Origin: Roseovarius gahaiensis
GTDB lineage: Bacteria > Pseudomonadota > Alphaproteobacteria > Rhodobacterales > Rhodobacteraceae
Length of the DNA stretch: 37,733 nt
Assembly: GCF_011601345.1 (NCBI RefSeq)
Contig: NZ_JAAORB010000031.1
Location: forward strand, 1 to 37,733
Direction of reading: 5' to 3'
In this document: one piece after another, positions 1 to 8,450 of the stretch
Layout: each line of letters opens with the position of its first letter
Position numbering within the stretch: the first letter of the stretch is position 1
Program-made: the position numbers and the translations under genes
The notes under the pieces: generated by a model
Databases searched by the model: none
Seen by the model: the letters and a program-made list of their open reading frames with translations, nothing else
Told to the model about the DNA's origin: nothing

Positions 1-10
1 GCTTGCGCGC

Positions 11-68
11 TTCTCGGACGCCAGACGGTGCCGCGCGCTACTTGACCACCTCGCGTGGCGTCCGAGAA
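11..68. repeat. 13-bp perfect inverted repeat at the window edge
   Basis: Positions 11-23 (TTCTCGGACGCCA) and 56-68 (TGGCGTCCGAGAA) are exact reverse complements separated by 32 bp. It lies downstream of the MFS gene, which ends at 178 on the minus strand. There is no T-tract beside either arm, so a classical intrinsic terminator is unlikely. A large cruciform or operator, or the terminal repeat of an element lying outside the window, are alternatives. No convincing gene was seen in positions 1-177. Confidence 0.55.
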
Positions 69-177
69 ACCTACAGCATTCCGGATCATTGTCGCCCAGG
101 TGATCAAGGGCTACTGTTCTGTATGCCTGTCTTTGGTGGGCGGCGTCGGGTTGTGCGAAATATCGGCCGGGCCAGTG

Positions 178-1395
178 TCAGGCGTCCTTTGGGCGTAGCA
201 ACAGCCAGATCAGCGCGCCACCGGCCAGCGCCAAGAACGGGATCATCGCCAGATTGACCGACATCCAGCCCGTCTGTGCATCCCCGCCCGAACAGTTCAT
301 CAACCCGCCCGAGGCCAGCGAGGCCAAGGTCACGCCGCCGAACACCAGCAGGTCGTTCAACCCCTGCATCCGGCCGCGCTCATGCGCTTCGTGCGCACCG
401 GCCAGCATGGTTGTCGCGCCGATAAAGCCAAAGTTCCAGCCCACGCCTAGCAGGATCAGCGCGATGAAAAAGTTCCCGATTTCTACGCCCTGCAAGGCAA
501 CGGCCCCGGCGGCTGCCAGAATGAACAGGCCTGCGCCCACCACTTTTTCCACTCCGAACCGAGCAATCAGATGGCCGGTGAAAAATGATGGCACATACAT
601 CGCCAACACATGGCCGGTGACGATATCGGCGGCGTTGCCTTCATCAAACCCACAGCCCACCACGGCCAGCGGCGTGGATGTCATCACAAGGTTCATCAAC
701 GCATAGGACACCATGGCGCAAATCACGGCGACCATAATGCGCGGGGTGGTGATCAACTCCCACCGGCTGCGGCCCTTGGGGGCATCTTCTGACGGGACCG
801 GCGGTTTGGGAATGTCGAGAAACAAAAACAGCAATGCCCCCACAAGGTTCACGCCGACAACCGCAAGATAGGTGCCCATGAACGGGATGATCATTGCCTG
901 GCTTGTAACCTTCACCAATTGCGGCCCGATGATCGCACTGGCCAGCCCCCCGGCCATGACATAGGAAATTGCCTTGGGCCGGAAGGCATCACTGGCCGTA
1001 TCAGCCGCAGCAAAGCGGTAAAACCCGTGTGCCGACATATAGATACCGGTAATCAGACTGCCCAGCAGAAACACCGGGAACGAGGCCAGATATAGCCCAT
1101 AGGCCCCGATGGCCGCACCGATTGCCCCGGCAGCCGCCCCCAAAACGAATCCGGCTTGCCGCCCGGCCCGCTGCATGAACCAAGACAGCGGATTGGCCGC
1201 CAGCATGGACCCCAGAACGATCAGCGAAATCGGCAAAGTGGCGAAACAGACGTTGCTGGCCAGCGTTTGGCCCGCCAGCCCGCCAACCACGAAAAGCATG
1301 GGCATCTGCGCGCCCAAAAACGCCTGCGCCGCTGTCAGAACAATGACGTTGCGGCGCGCGCGGGTGTCGTCATGGATGAGGGCCATATCGGTCAT
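178..1395 (-). CDS. MFS transporter
   Basis: A 405-residue polytopic membrane protein with about 12 hydrophobic segments, separated into two halves by a charged central loop (around residues 195-212, rich in Pro, Glu, Lys and Arg). This is the architecture of the major facilitator superfamily. The substrate cannot be told from sequence. The gene follows cobB after a 57-bp gap on the same strand, so it may be the last gene of a cobA-cobB-MFS unit, but no motif links it to cobalamin precursors. The start is the ATG at 1395; a second ATG three codons downstream (1386) is an alternative, and neither has a strong ribosome binding site. Confidence 0.85.
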   Translation of the reverse strand: MTDMALIHDDTRARRNVIVLTAAQAFLGAQMPMLFVVGGLAGQTLASNVCFATLPISLIVLGSMLAANPLSWFMQRAGRQAGFVLGAAAGAIGAAIGAYGLYLASFPVFLLGSLITGIYMSAHGFYRFAAADTASDAFRPKAISYVMAGGLASAIIGPQLVKVTSQAMIIPFMGTYLAVVGVNLVGALLFLFLDIPKPPVPSEDAPKGRSRWELITTPRIMVAVICAMVSYALMNLVMTSTPLAVVGCGFDEGNAADIVTGHVLAMYVPSFFTGHLIARFGVEKVVGAGLFILAAAGAVALQGVEIGNFFIALILLGVGWNFGFIGATTMLAGAHEAHERGRMQGLNDLLVFGGVTLASLASGGLMNCSGGDAQTGWMSVNLAMIPFLALAGGALIWLLLRPKDA

Positions 1396-1452
1396 GCGAT
1401 ATTTGCTAGACCTATTCCGAGTTTAGCGCAAGCCGTTGGAATTCCCGCCATT

Positions 1453-2727
1453 TCAGTTCGGAATGGCGTCTATCACATGGGCGAATGACCCGGTGACATA
1501 CCCCTCGACCAGCCCCATCTCGGGCAGGGGGGTGCCTTCGGCATCTTGGGCGCTGAACAGGGGCGTGCCCTCGGCCTTCAGCGTGGTTGCATAATGAAAC
1601 TCATGTCCGGCAAACCGGGTGTCGAACGGCCCGCGCAGCGGGCTTAGGTGGCGGTATCCCAAATGCAGCCGACGTTGCGCAAAGGATGTTTCCAACCGCA
1701 GCAAGCCCGCCATCTGATGGCGTGTGCCGTCGGCATCAATCAGGCCATCGCCCAACACCATGTAGCCGCCGCATTCGCCGTAAACCGGTGTGGTTTGCGC
1801 GGCGGCCCTCAATGACGACAAAAACCTTTGCGATTGTGCCAGACGGGCGGCGTGCAGTTCTGGGTAACCTCCCGGTAAATAGATGAAATCGGCATCGGGC
1901 ACGGGCGCGTCCGCCAACGGCGAAAACAGCCGCAATTCGGCCCCGGCCTGTTGCCAATCGCTTAGCATATGGGGATAGGAAAACCCAAAAGCGCGGTCTG
2001 AGGCGACGGCGATCCGTTGGCCGGGCGGTGCAAGCGGTTGGCGCTGACCGTTGGGCACAGGGAACTGGTCGGCAAGGCGCAACAGCGCCGCGATATCCAG
2101 ATGCCGGTCCATGATATCGGCGGCGGTCTCAAGAAAGCTGTCGAGGTCGGCGCGCTCTTCGGCTTGTTGCAACCCCAGATGCCGCGAGGGCTGCGCCAGC
2201 GCTTTGTCGCGCGGCACCGCGCCGAAAATTGTGACCCCGGTCAGGGCGTTGCGCAACATCGCCTCGTGCCGGGCCGAGCCGACATTGTTCAGGATCACAC
2301 CTGCCACGGTCACGTCATCGGCATGGGTCATAAAGCCACGGGCAATTGCCGCGACCGAGCCCGCCATGCGGCCGCAATCAATGATCAGCACCACGGGCAG
2401 CCCAAGGATACGGGCAAGATCGGCGGTCGCGCCCTTGCCGTTGGGCGGGGCGCCGTCGAACAGCCCCATGGCCCCTTCGATCAGAAGGGTTTCATCGCGT
2501 TGGCCATGGGCAAGGCTGCGCAGCCGGTCGGGCGTCATGGCCCAAGCGTCAAGGTTGACACAGTCCCGGCCCGAGGCCGCCGCGTGAAAGCGTGGATCAA
2601 TGTAATCCGGTCCGGATTTGGCAGACCGTATAGCTGCCCCGTTGCGGGTCACAGCCCGTAAAAAGCCCAAGGTAACCGTGGTTTTGCCGCTGCCCGAGGC
2701 GGGGGCCGCAAAGATCAGGCCGCCCAC
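1453..2727 (-). CDS. cobB: cobyrinate a,c-diamide synthase (hydrogenobyrinic acid a,c-diamide synthase type)
   Basis: This cytoplasmic glutamine amidotransferase uses ATP and glutamine to amidate the a and c carboxylates of the corrin ring in cobalamin biosynthesis. The 424 residues fit the family. The N-terminal P-loop of the dethiobiotin-synthetase-like domain is visible (APASGSGKTT, residues 8-17), followed by KSGPDYIDP near residue 37. The C-terminal half has the class I glutaminase pattern YGECGGYMVLG, with the nucleophilic Cys, and the late GHEFHY. The start is a GTG at 2727, two bases after the cobA stop codon, so the two genes are almost certainly co-translated. The start choice is supported by the P-loop lying close to the N-terminus, as is usual in this family. 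Confidence 0.95.
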   Translation of the reverse strand: MGGLIFAAPASGSGKTTVTLGFLRAVTRNGAAIRSAKSGPDYIDPRFHAAASGRDCVNLDAWAMTPDRLRSLAHGQRDETLLIEGAMGLFDGAPPNGKGATADLARILGLPVVLIIDCGRMAGSVAAIARGFMTHADDVTVAGVILNNVGSARHEAMLRNALTGVTIFGAVPRDKALAQPSRHLGLQQAEERADLDSFLETAADIMDRHLDIAALLRLADQFPVPNGQRQPLAPPGQRIAVASDRAFGFSYPHMLSDWQQAGAELRLFSPLADAPVPDADFIYLPGGYPELHAARLAQSQRFLSSLRAAAQTTPVYGECGGYMVLGDGLIDADGTRHQMAGLLRLETSFAQRRLHLGYRHLSPLRGPFDTRFAGHEFHYATTLKAEGTPLFSAQDAEGTPLPEMGLVEGYVTGSFAHVIDAIPN

Positions 2728-2730
2728 GGA

Positions 2731-3582
2731 TCAGGCGCTTTCGGCCGGACGCCCCCGGCCAAGCGGATCAAGGTTGCGCGGTGCGTGGCCTTGGGTCATG
2801 GCCTGCCAGTCCAGCACCTGTCGCATCAAGACAGACCGACCGACGCATAGAATGGCCGGTGGCTCCAACTGACTGTTGGCAATGTCTTGCGGCATGGTGG
2901 CCAAGGTCGTTTCAAGCACCAGCTGTTTATCGGTGGTGGCGGCGCAGACAACGGCGCACGGCTCATCTCCCGGTCGCCCGGCCTTGATCAGTTCGCTGGC
3001 GATGCGTTCGACATGCTTCATGCCCATGTAGATCACGATCACCTGACTGCCCTTGGCAATGGATTGCCAATCCAGCGAGGACGGGGTTTGCCCGGATTGG
3101 TCATGGCCGGTGACGAAGGTCACTGATTGGTTAACGTCGCGATGCGTGACGGGAATGCCCGCATAAGCCAGCCCGCCGATACCTGCGCTGATACCGGGGA
3201 TGATGCGCACTGGCACGTTGTGCTGCACCAGTGTTTGCGCCTCTTCCCCGCCGCGCCCGAACACAAAAGGATCGCCGCCTTTCAGGCGCAGCACCCGTTT
3301 ACCGGCGCGCGCCAGATCGACCAACCGCAACGAAATGTCACGCTGCTTGGCCGAGGGCTTGCCGCCGCGCTTGCCTGCATAGATGTGTTCGGCCTGCGGC
3401 GCCCAATCAAGGATCGCCTCTTGCACAAGGGCGTCGTAGATCACCACATCGGCTTGGCGCAAAGCATTGACCGCATGCAGCGTCAGCAAGCCCGGATCGC
3501 CGGGGCCAGCACCGCAGAGCCAGACCCATCCGGGTTCAAGGGTGGGCCATTGGCCTTGGGGAAGGGGCAGTGAATCGCTCAT
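2731..3582 (-). CDS. cobA: uroporphyrinogen-III C-methyltransferase
   Basis: This SAM-dependent enzyme methylates uroporphyrinogen III at C2 and C7 to give precorrin-2, the entry point to cobalamin (and siroheme). The 283 residues match the monofunctional SUMT family. Diagnostic segments are GAGPGDPGLLTL near residue 25, the LKGGDPFVFGRGGEE block near residue 100, and PGISAG near residue 130. There is no CysG-type dehydrogenase/ferrochelatase domain. It is transcribed with cobB and is divergent from cbiD across a 130-bp gap (3583-3712). I saw no B12-box or cobalamin riboswitch there, so control of this divergent pair is unclear. Confidence 0.96.
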   Translation of the reverse strand: MSDSLPLPQGQWPTLEPGWVWLCGAGPGDPGLLTLHAVNALRQADVVIYDALVQEAILDWAPQAEHIYAGKRGGKPSAKQRDISLRLVDLARAGKRVLRLKGGDPFVFGRGGEEAQTLVQHNVPVRIIPGISAGIGGLAYAGIPVTHRDVNQSVTFVTGHDQSGQTPSSLDWQSIAKGSQVIVIYMGMKHVERIASELIKAGRPGDEPCAVVCAATTDKQLVLETTLATMPQDIANSQLEPPAILCVGRSVLMRQVLDWQAMTQGHAPRNLDPLGRGRPAESA

Positions 3583-3712
3583 GCCTTGCGTTATGCCCGG
3601 AACGTGGCCTTTGGAAAAGGTCGCAAACGACGTCGGATATAGGTGCCCGCGACATTGGACTCGTAAAATCGCAATTGGCGCGGGCTTTGACGATCCTTAT
3701 AGTCCGCCCAGA

Positions 3713-4759
3713 ATGAGCAGGAAACCCGACACAGAATTGCGCCGTGGCTGGACGACGGGCGCTTGCGCCACCGCCGCCGTGCGGGCGGCGCTGATGATGC
3801 TGTGGGGCGAAGGGCAGCCTGCGCAGGTGCGCATCACCTTGCCCAAAGGGGAAACGCCCGAGTTCAAGATTGACCATGCCGATCAGGGGGATGGCTGGGC
3901 CGAGGCCGGTGTGATCAAGGATGCCGGTGATGATCCGGATGTGACGCATGCCGCGCTGGTGATTGCGCGCGTTGCGCCGTCGTCGGGTGGGGTGGTGTTT
4001 CGCGCCGGGGATGGGGTGGGGCGTGTGACCATGCCGGGCCTGCCGATCCCGCCCGGTGAGCCGGCGATAAACCCGGTCCCGCGCCAGATGATGACGGCGG
4101 TGGTCGAGGACACGGCGGAACGGCTGAGCGAGACCCCCGATATCGAGATCACGATCTCGATTCCCGGCGGGCAGGCCTTGGCGCAGAAAACATGGAACCC
4201 GCGCCTTGGCATCAAGGGGGGCTTGTCGATCCTTGGCACAACGGGGATCGTGCGGCCGTTTTCCTGTGCGGCGTGGATCGCCTCGATCCATCGGGGCATT
4301 GATGTGGCCTGCTCGGCCGGGTTGCCGCATGTGGCCGGATGCACCGGCGCGACCAGCGAAAAAACCGTGCAAACGCTGTATGGCCTGCCAGATGTGGCCA
4401 TGTTGGACATGGGTGATTTTGCCGGTGGGTTGTTGAAGTATTTGGCGAAACATCCCGTGCCGCGCATCACCATCGGTGGCGGGATCGGCAAGATGACCAA
4501 GCTGGCGCAGGGCGCGCGCGATCTGCATTCAGGCCGTAGCCAAGTGGATTTTGACAGGCTGGCCGACGCGTTGGACATCCCTGACCTGCGATTTATGAAC
4601 ACCGCGCTTCAGGCCTATGAGGCCGCAGGCACACCGATGGCCGATTGGGTTGCGCAGGGCGCGCTTGAAACAGTCACAGCAATGCTGCCCGATACGGTGC
4701 GCGCCGACACCGTGGTGATTGACCGCCAAGGCGAGATCATCGCAAGGGCGGGCGCATGA
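3713..4759 (+). CDS. cbiD: cobalt-precorrin-5B (C1)-methyltransferase
   Basis: CbiD methylates C1 of the contracting corrin ring. The 348-residue protein carries the N-terminal RRGWTTGACATAA block (residues 9-21) and the C-terminal TIGGGIGKMTKLAQGARDLHS-like segment characteristic of the family. The start at ATG 3713 places the conserved RxGWTTGxCA block nine residues from the N-terminus, as in homologues. The reading frame stays open upstream to 3467, but that stretch is antisense to cobA and is unlikely to be translated. CbiD is named for the anaerobic pathway but also occurs in organisms with an otherwise Cob-type set, replacing CobF. It overlaps cobK by four bases (ATGA). Confidence 0.94.
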   Translation: MSRKPDTELRRGWTTGACATAAVRAALMMLWGEGQPAQVRITLPKGETPEFKIDHADQGDGWAEAGVIKDAGDDPDVTHAALVIARVAPSSGGVVFRAGDGVGRVTMPGLPIPPGEPAINPVPRQMMTAVVEDTAERLSETPDIEITISIPGGQALAQKTWNPRLGIKGGLSILGTTGIVRPFSCAAWIASIHRGIDVACSAGLPHVAGCTGATSEKTVQTLYGLPDVAMLDMGDFAGGLLKYLAKHPVPRITIGGGIGKMTKLAQGARDLHSGRSQVDFDRLADALDIPDLRFMNTALQAYEAAGTPMADWVAQGALETVTAMLPDTVRADTVVIDRQGEIIARAGA

Positions 4760-5487
4760 CGCTATTGTTGCTGGCCGGCACTTCCCAAGCCCAAGAGCTG
4801 GCGTGCGAGCTGAGCGAACGCGGCACGCCTGCCGTGGCCTCTTTGGCGGGGGCGACACGCGCCCCCAAGCCGCTGGCGCTGCCCACGCGCAGCGGTGGGT
4901 TCGGCGGGGCAGACGGGTTCCGCGCCTATCTGGCCGAGGCGGGAATATCGGCTGTTCTGGATGCGACCCATCCATTTGCCCACCAGATTTCGCAGCGCAG
5001 CGCCCGCATCTGCGCCGATCTGGGCCTGCCGTATTGCCAGCTTTTGCGCCCCGCGTGGCAACCGCAACCCGGCGACGACTGGACCATGGTGGACCACGAG
5101 GCCGAGGCGGCCCAGTATATCGCCCCCGGATCAACGGTGTTTCTGGCCACGGGGCGACAAACTTTGCCGCGGTTTGCAAATCTGTCGGGCTGTCACCTGA
5201 TTTGCCGTCAGATTGACCCGCCCGATGGGCCATTTCCTTTTGACAACGGGATGTTTTTGATCGGCCGCCCGCCGTTTACGGTCGCCGACGAATGTGACAC
5301 GTTCCGCCGTCTGGGTGTTGATTGGCTGGTGGTCAAGAACGCGGGTGGCGTGGCACCTGCCACGAAACTGACCGCCGCGCGTGAGTTGGGTCTGAGGGTG
5401 CTGATGATCAACCGGCCCCGGCAACCAAGCGGCGTGTGCCGGGTGAGCACCGTGCAAGAGGCCTTGGATTGGGTGGCGGCATTATGA
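4756..5487 (+). CDS. cobK: precorrin-6A / cobalt-precorrin-6A reductase
   Basis: An NAD(P)H-dependent reductase that converts precorrin-6A to dihydroprecorrin-6 in corrin synthesis. The 243-residue length fits CobK/CbiJ. The N-terminal LLLAGTSQAQELA is the usual dinucleotide-binding start. DATHPFAHQIS (near residue 73) and the C-terminal KNAGG...ATKLTAARELGLRVLMINRP block are signature segments. The start is fixed by a four-base overlap with the cbiD stop (ATGA at 4756). The 3' end overlaps the DNA glycosylase start by four bases in the same way, so the four genes from cbiD to the esterase form one translationally coupled unit. Confidence 0.94.
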   Translation: MTLLLLAGTSQAQELACELSERGTPAVASLAGATRAPKPLALPTRSGGFGGADGFRAYLAEAGISAVLDATHPFAHQISQRSARICADLGLPYCQLLRPAWQPQPGDDWTMVDHEAEAAQYIAPGSTVFLATGRQTLPRFANLSGCHLICRQIDPPDGPFPFDNGMFLIGRPPFTVADECDTFRRLGVDWLVVKNAGGVAPATKLTAARELGLRVLMINRPRQPSGVCRVSTVQEALDWVAAL

Positions 5488-6113
5488 GCGAGCGGATTAT
5501 CGAAACGCTGGACGATGTCGAAGAGGGGGCTGCGTATTTAAGCGCCCGGTGCCCGCGCATGGCCCATGCGCTTGATCTGACAGCGCCTTTGCCCCTGCGC
5601 CGCCGTCCCGATGGGTTTGCCCAATTGCTAAGCGCGATTGTCAGCCAACAGGTCAGCGTCGCCGCCGCCGATGCGATTTGGCGGCGGATGAAGCAGGCGC
5701 GGCTGACCGGCCCGCGCAAGATCACGTGGGCCAGCGATGACGATCTGCGCGCGGCGGGGCTGAGCCGACAAAAAATCCGTTATGCCCGCGCCTTGGCCGA
5801 GGCCCGGATCAATTACACCCACCTGCGCAGTGCCCCCACGCCCGAGGTGATAGAGACTCTGACCGAAGTGCCGGGGATCGGTGTCTGGACCGCCGAAATT
5901 TACGCCATGTTCAGCCTTGGGCGCGCCGATGTGTTCGCGCCGGGTGATCTGGCTTTGCAGGAAGGGGTGCGCCTGCTTTACGATCTGCCCGAGCGGCCCA
6001 AAGAGCGCGCCCTGCGCGAGATGGCCCAAGCTTGGGCCCCTTGGAGATCGGTTGCCGCGCGGCTGCTATGGGCGTACTACGCCAAGGCGAAACAAAGGGA
6101 AGGCATCAGATGA
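5484..6113 (+). CDS. DNA-3-methyladenine glycosylase II (AlkA-like HhH-GPD glycosylase)
   Basis: A 209-residue helix-hairpin-helix/GPD base-excision enzyme that would remove alkylated purines from DNA. The HhH segment is TEVPGIGVWTAEIY (around residues 131-144), and the catalytic Asp lies in FAPGDLALQEG downstream, as in AlkA. There is no N-terminal AlkA TBP-like domain, and no Ada or iron-sulfur cluster motif, so it is the short bacterial form. The start is the ATG at 5484, overlapping the cobK stop by four bases. The placement between a cobalamin enzyme and an esterase suggests operon packing rather than a shared pathway, unless the repair role is tied to methyl-group chemistry, which is speculative. 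Confidence 0.9.
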   Translation: MSERIIETLDDVEEGAAYLSARCPRMAHALDLTAPLPLRRRPDGFAQLLSAIVSQQVSVAAADAIWRRMKQARLTGPRKITWASDDDLRAAGLSRQKIRYARALAEARINYTHLRSAPTPEVIETLTEVPGIGVWTAEIYAMFSLGRADVFAPGDLALQEGVRLLYDLPERPKERALREMAQAWAPWRSVAARLLWAYYAKAKQREGIR

Positions 6114-6775
6114 CACGCGTATTGCAAGCTGGCCGCAAAGAGCCCCTCTCGGGAGAGATCCGCTCGATCGTGGTGTTCCTGCACGGCTATGGTGCCAACG
6201 GTGCGGACCTTTTGGGCATTGCCGATGTTCTGGGCGAGCATCTGCCAGATACCCTGTTCGTGGCCCCCGACGCGCCCGAGACGATCCCGATGATGCCGTC
6301 GGGGCTGCAATGGTTTCCGATTCCTTGGATTGATGGCTCGTCCGAAGAGGAATCCGAGCGGGGCCTGTTGGCTGCCGCCGATGATCTGAACGCGTTTCTG
6401 GATGCGCTGATGGTGGACGAGGACGTGCTGCCCGAACAGGTGGTTCTGTTCGGCTTCAGCCAAGGCAGCATGATGGCCCTGCATGTCGCGCCGCGGCGCG
6501 AGGATGAACTGGCCGGGATCGTGGCGTTTTCGGGCCGTTTGCTGCGCCCCGAACTGTTGGAGGATGACGCGCTCAGCAAACCGCCGGTCATCCTGATCCA
6601 CGGCGATGCAGATGACGTGGTATCGCCGCAATCCTTGCCGCAAGCCGCCGAAGCCTTGCAAGGCGCGGGCTGGCAGGATGTTTACGCGCATATCATGAAA
6701 GGCACGGCGCATGGGATTGCCCCGGATGGCCTGCAAGTGGCCTTAGCCTTCATGCGTGACAAGCTGGGCCTGTAA
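6110..6775 (+). CDS. alpha/beta-hydrolase, phospholipase/carboxylesterase family
   Basis: A 221-residue cytoplasmic serine hydrolase of the carboxylesterase/thioesterase-like family (PF02230 type). Near the N-terminus is the oxyanion block FLHGYGANGADLL. The nucleophile elbow is GFSQGSMMAL (residues about 121-130). The acidic residue is in HGDADDVVSP and the His in GTAHGIAP near the C-terminus, so the triad is complete. There is no signal peptide. The start at 6110 overlaps the glycosylase stop by four bases. The natural ester is unknown. It is the last gene of the cbiD-cobK-glycosylase-esterase run. Confidence 0.9.
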   Translation: MTRVLQAGRKEPLSGEIRSIVVFLHGYGANGADLLGIADVLGEHLPDTLFVAPDAPETIPMMPSGLQWFPIPWIDGSSEEESERGLLAAADDLNAFLDALMVDEDVLPEQVVLFGFSQGSMMALHVAPRREDELAGIVAFSGRLLRPELLEDDALSKPPVILIHGDADDVVSPQSLPQAAEALQGAGWQDVYAHIMKGTAHGIAPDGLQVALAFMRDKLGL

Positions 6776-6815
6776 GGCCCAAATGTTGGCAGCAGATGCT
6801 GCAGCCGCGAAAAGC

Positions 6816-6824
6816 TGTGGATAA
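6816..6824. other. Single perfect DnaA-box match
   Basis: TGTGGATAA is the exact reverse complement of the DnaA box TTATCCACA. It lies in the 215-bp gap between the esterase and the HNH gene. Only one copy was seen and no AT-rich unwinding region with further boxes is nearby, so this is not presented as an origin. It could be a DnaA regulatory site or chance. Confidence 0.4.
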
Positions 6825-6927
6825 CTGTCACATGACCGTTACCCAAGCGCGCTACCACCCTCGCTAGATATGCTGCTTATCTCGGGCTTGCCAGATGGTG
6901 AACACGATATATAGTAGCCATATATAA

Positions 6928-6947
6928 GGGGCGGGTGGTCCCGCCCC
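6928..6947 (+). other. Strong 8-bp GC hairpin in the leader of the HNH gene
   Basis: GGGGCGGG (6928-6935), loop TGGT, CCCGCCCC (6940-6947) form a perfect stem 43 bp upstream of the HNH start. No T-run follows in the plus direction, so it is more likely a 5' UTR structure than a terminator. It is preceded by an AT-rich patch (around 6907-6927) that could hold a promoter. The HNH start itself has no clear Shine-Dalgarno sequence. Confidence 0.45.
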
Positions 6948-6990
6948 GGAACCAGAAACAGGGTGATCCGGGCGGGGGGCTTTCGTCAAG

Positions 6991-7575
6991 ATGGACGGGG
7001 ATTTTAGGACAGAATTTGTAAGGGAACCTTCAGCGCTGCGACAGCATCCAGCCTTGGTTCTGAATGCGGATTACAGGCCACTGTCCTACTATCCGCTGTC
7101 GCTTTGGCCATGGCAGGACGCGGTCAAGGCGGTGTATCTGGACCGGGTCGATATCGTGGCCGAATACGAAGACACCGTCCGAAGCCCGAGCACCGAGATA
7201 CGCATTCCAAGCGTCATCGTGTTGAAAGATTACGTCAAACCCCAAAAGCGCGTGGCCTTCACGCGCTTTAATCTTTTCTTGCGGGACGAATTTCGCTGTC
7301 AGTATTGTGGATCGAAAGGCGATCTGACCTTTGATCATGTGATCCCACGGGCGCGCGGCGGGATCACCAGTTGGGAAAACGTGGTGGCCGCGTGCAGCCC
7401 TTGTAACCTGCGCAAAGGCTCCAAAAGCCTGCGGCACTCTGGAATGCGCTTGTTCAAAACGCCCCGCGCCCCTGAAGCCGAACAATTGCGCAACATGGGC
7501 CGCAAGTTTCCACCAAACCACTTGCACGAAAGCTGGATTGATTTCCTGTATTGGGATGCCGAGCTTGAAGCCTGA
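6991..7575 (+). CDS. HNH endonuclease family protein
   Basis: A 194-residue protein with a well-formed HNH/zinc module in the second half: CxxC at C103/C106, the DH pair at D115-H116, N130, and a second CxxC at C135/C138 followed by N139. The N-terminal 90 residues (ALVLNADYRPLSYYP onwards) are the conserved region of a family common in Alphaproteobacteria and Cyanobacteria. These are usually stand-alone nucleases of unknown target rather than homing or restriction enzymes. No methylase or restriction partner is adjacent. It converges on the XRE regulator gene with an 8-bp gap. The ATG at 6991 is chosen because the conserved region starts 20 residues later. Confidence 0.88.
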   Translation: MDGDFRTEFVREPSALRQHPALVLNADYRPLSYYPLSLWPWQDAVKAVYLDRVDIVAEYEDTVRSPSTEIRIPSVIVLKDYVKPQKRVAFTRFNLFLRDEFRCQYCGSKGDLTFDHVIPRARGGITSWENVVAACSPCNLRKGSKSLRHSGMRLFKTPRAPEAEQLRNMGRKFPPNHLHESWIDFLYWDAELEA

Positions 7576-7583
7576 GCGCGGCT

Positions 7584-8450
7584 TTACCGCTGCGGGATGT
7601 TTTGCCGAAGCTGGTCAAGGTGATCGGGCACCTGCCGGGCACTGACCGAGGCCTCGCGCACCAGATGGTCGAAATGCTGGGTCAGGGCCTGCACCCGTTC
7701 GGTATCGCGAAACGCCATGTAGTTTTGCCCGATATAGACCACCGCCAGCAACGGGCCGAAAATTGTCAGCGGTGCGGAATACAGGCGGCGGGCGTCAAAC
7801 AGGTAGACGCGCAGCCTTGGGTAGAGCTGATGTGTGACCTCTTGCAGGCGGGCCACCTGCGCTGCGCGTATGTCGCTTGGCAGGTCGGCGTAATAGCCTT
7901 CGCCGCCGACAAGGCTGTAGATTTCGAAAAGCGGCATCGCGATCTCGTAATCGCTTTGCGTGCCGCGTATCCACTCCAGCCGGTCTTCGGACGCACCGAT
8001 CGCTTGTTGGGCACTTCGGCCCAGATGCGGGGTGTATTCCCATTCCAGCATCTCGCGGGTTTTCAGCATATCCGACAGGCCGGCAGGCACATGACGAATT
8101 TTGTATCCCGCCGCTTCCTTGTGCCATTGAAAGATTTGTTCATCGACAAGGGCGCGGGGCGCTTGGGTCAGCGACATCGAGGTGCGCAAGATGTCGGCGG
8201 CGGTTTCGAGCCGGTCGGTTAGGCCCAGCAACCAGTCGGCGGAAACACCAAGGGCGCGGGCGCATTCCCCGACAACCTGTGCATTGGGCAGCCGCGCGCC
8301 GCTTCCTTTCAAAAGTTGTGAAATGGTCGAGCGGTCCACGCCAACCGCCCGCGACAGCGCGCTTTGGGTGGTGCCTCGGTTGCGGATTGCCTCGGACAGG
8401 CGCGCGCGAAACATATCTGCGCGGTCACGTTTGTCGGTTTTATCACTCAT
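7584..8450 (-). CDS. XRE-family transcriptional regulator with C-terminal sensing region
   Basis: A 288-residue protein with an N-terminal helix-turn-helix (residues about 11-75, including TQSALSRAVGVDRSTISQLL) followed by about 200 residues of unrecognised sequence rich in aromatic residues, plausibly a ligand-binding domain. The ATG at 8450 is preferred over the open frame running to 8543, because it places the HTH at the usual distance from the N-terminus. It is divergent from the DUF2061 gene. Just upstream of the start lies TGAT-N4-ATCA (8455-8466), a possible autoregulatory site. Its target is not known. Confidence 0.85.
   Translation of the reverse strand: MSDKTDKRDRADMFRARLSEAIRNRGTTQSALSRAVGVDRSTISQLLKGSGARLPNAQVVGECARALGVSADWLLGLTDRLETAADILRTSMSLTQAPRALVDEQIFQWHKEAAGYKIRHVPAGLSDMLKTREMLEWEYTPHLGRSAQQAIGASEDRLEWIRGTQSDYEIAMPLFEIYSLVGGEGYYADLPSDIRAAQVARLQEVTHQLYPRLRVYLFDARRLYSAPLTIFGPLLAVVYIGQNYMAFRDTERVQALTQHFDHLVREASVSARQVPDHLDQLRQNIPQR

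Noticed and set aside
3..257. 84-codon plus-strand frame at the window edge
   Set aside because: It spans the inverted repeat and runs into the antisense of the MFS gene, with no domain.
3536..4528. 330-codon open frame on the minus strand opposite cbiD
   Set aside because: It is the mirror frame of the well-supported cbiD gene, with no domain and a composition dominated by Arg and His.
6816..6824. Replication origin
   Set aside because: Only one DnaA box and no AT-rich unwinding element or dnaA/hemE neighbour is visible.
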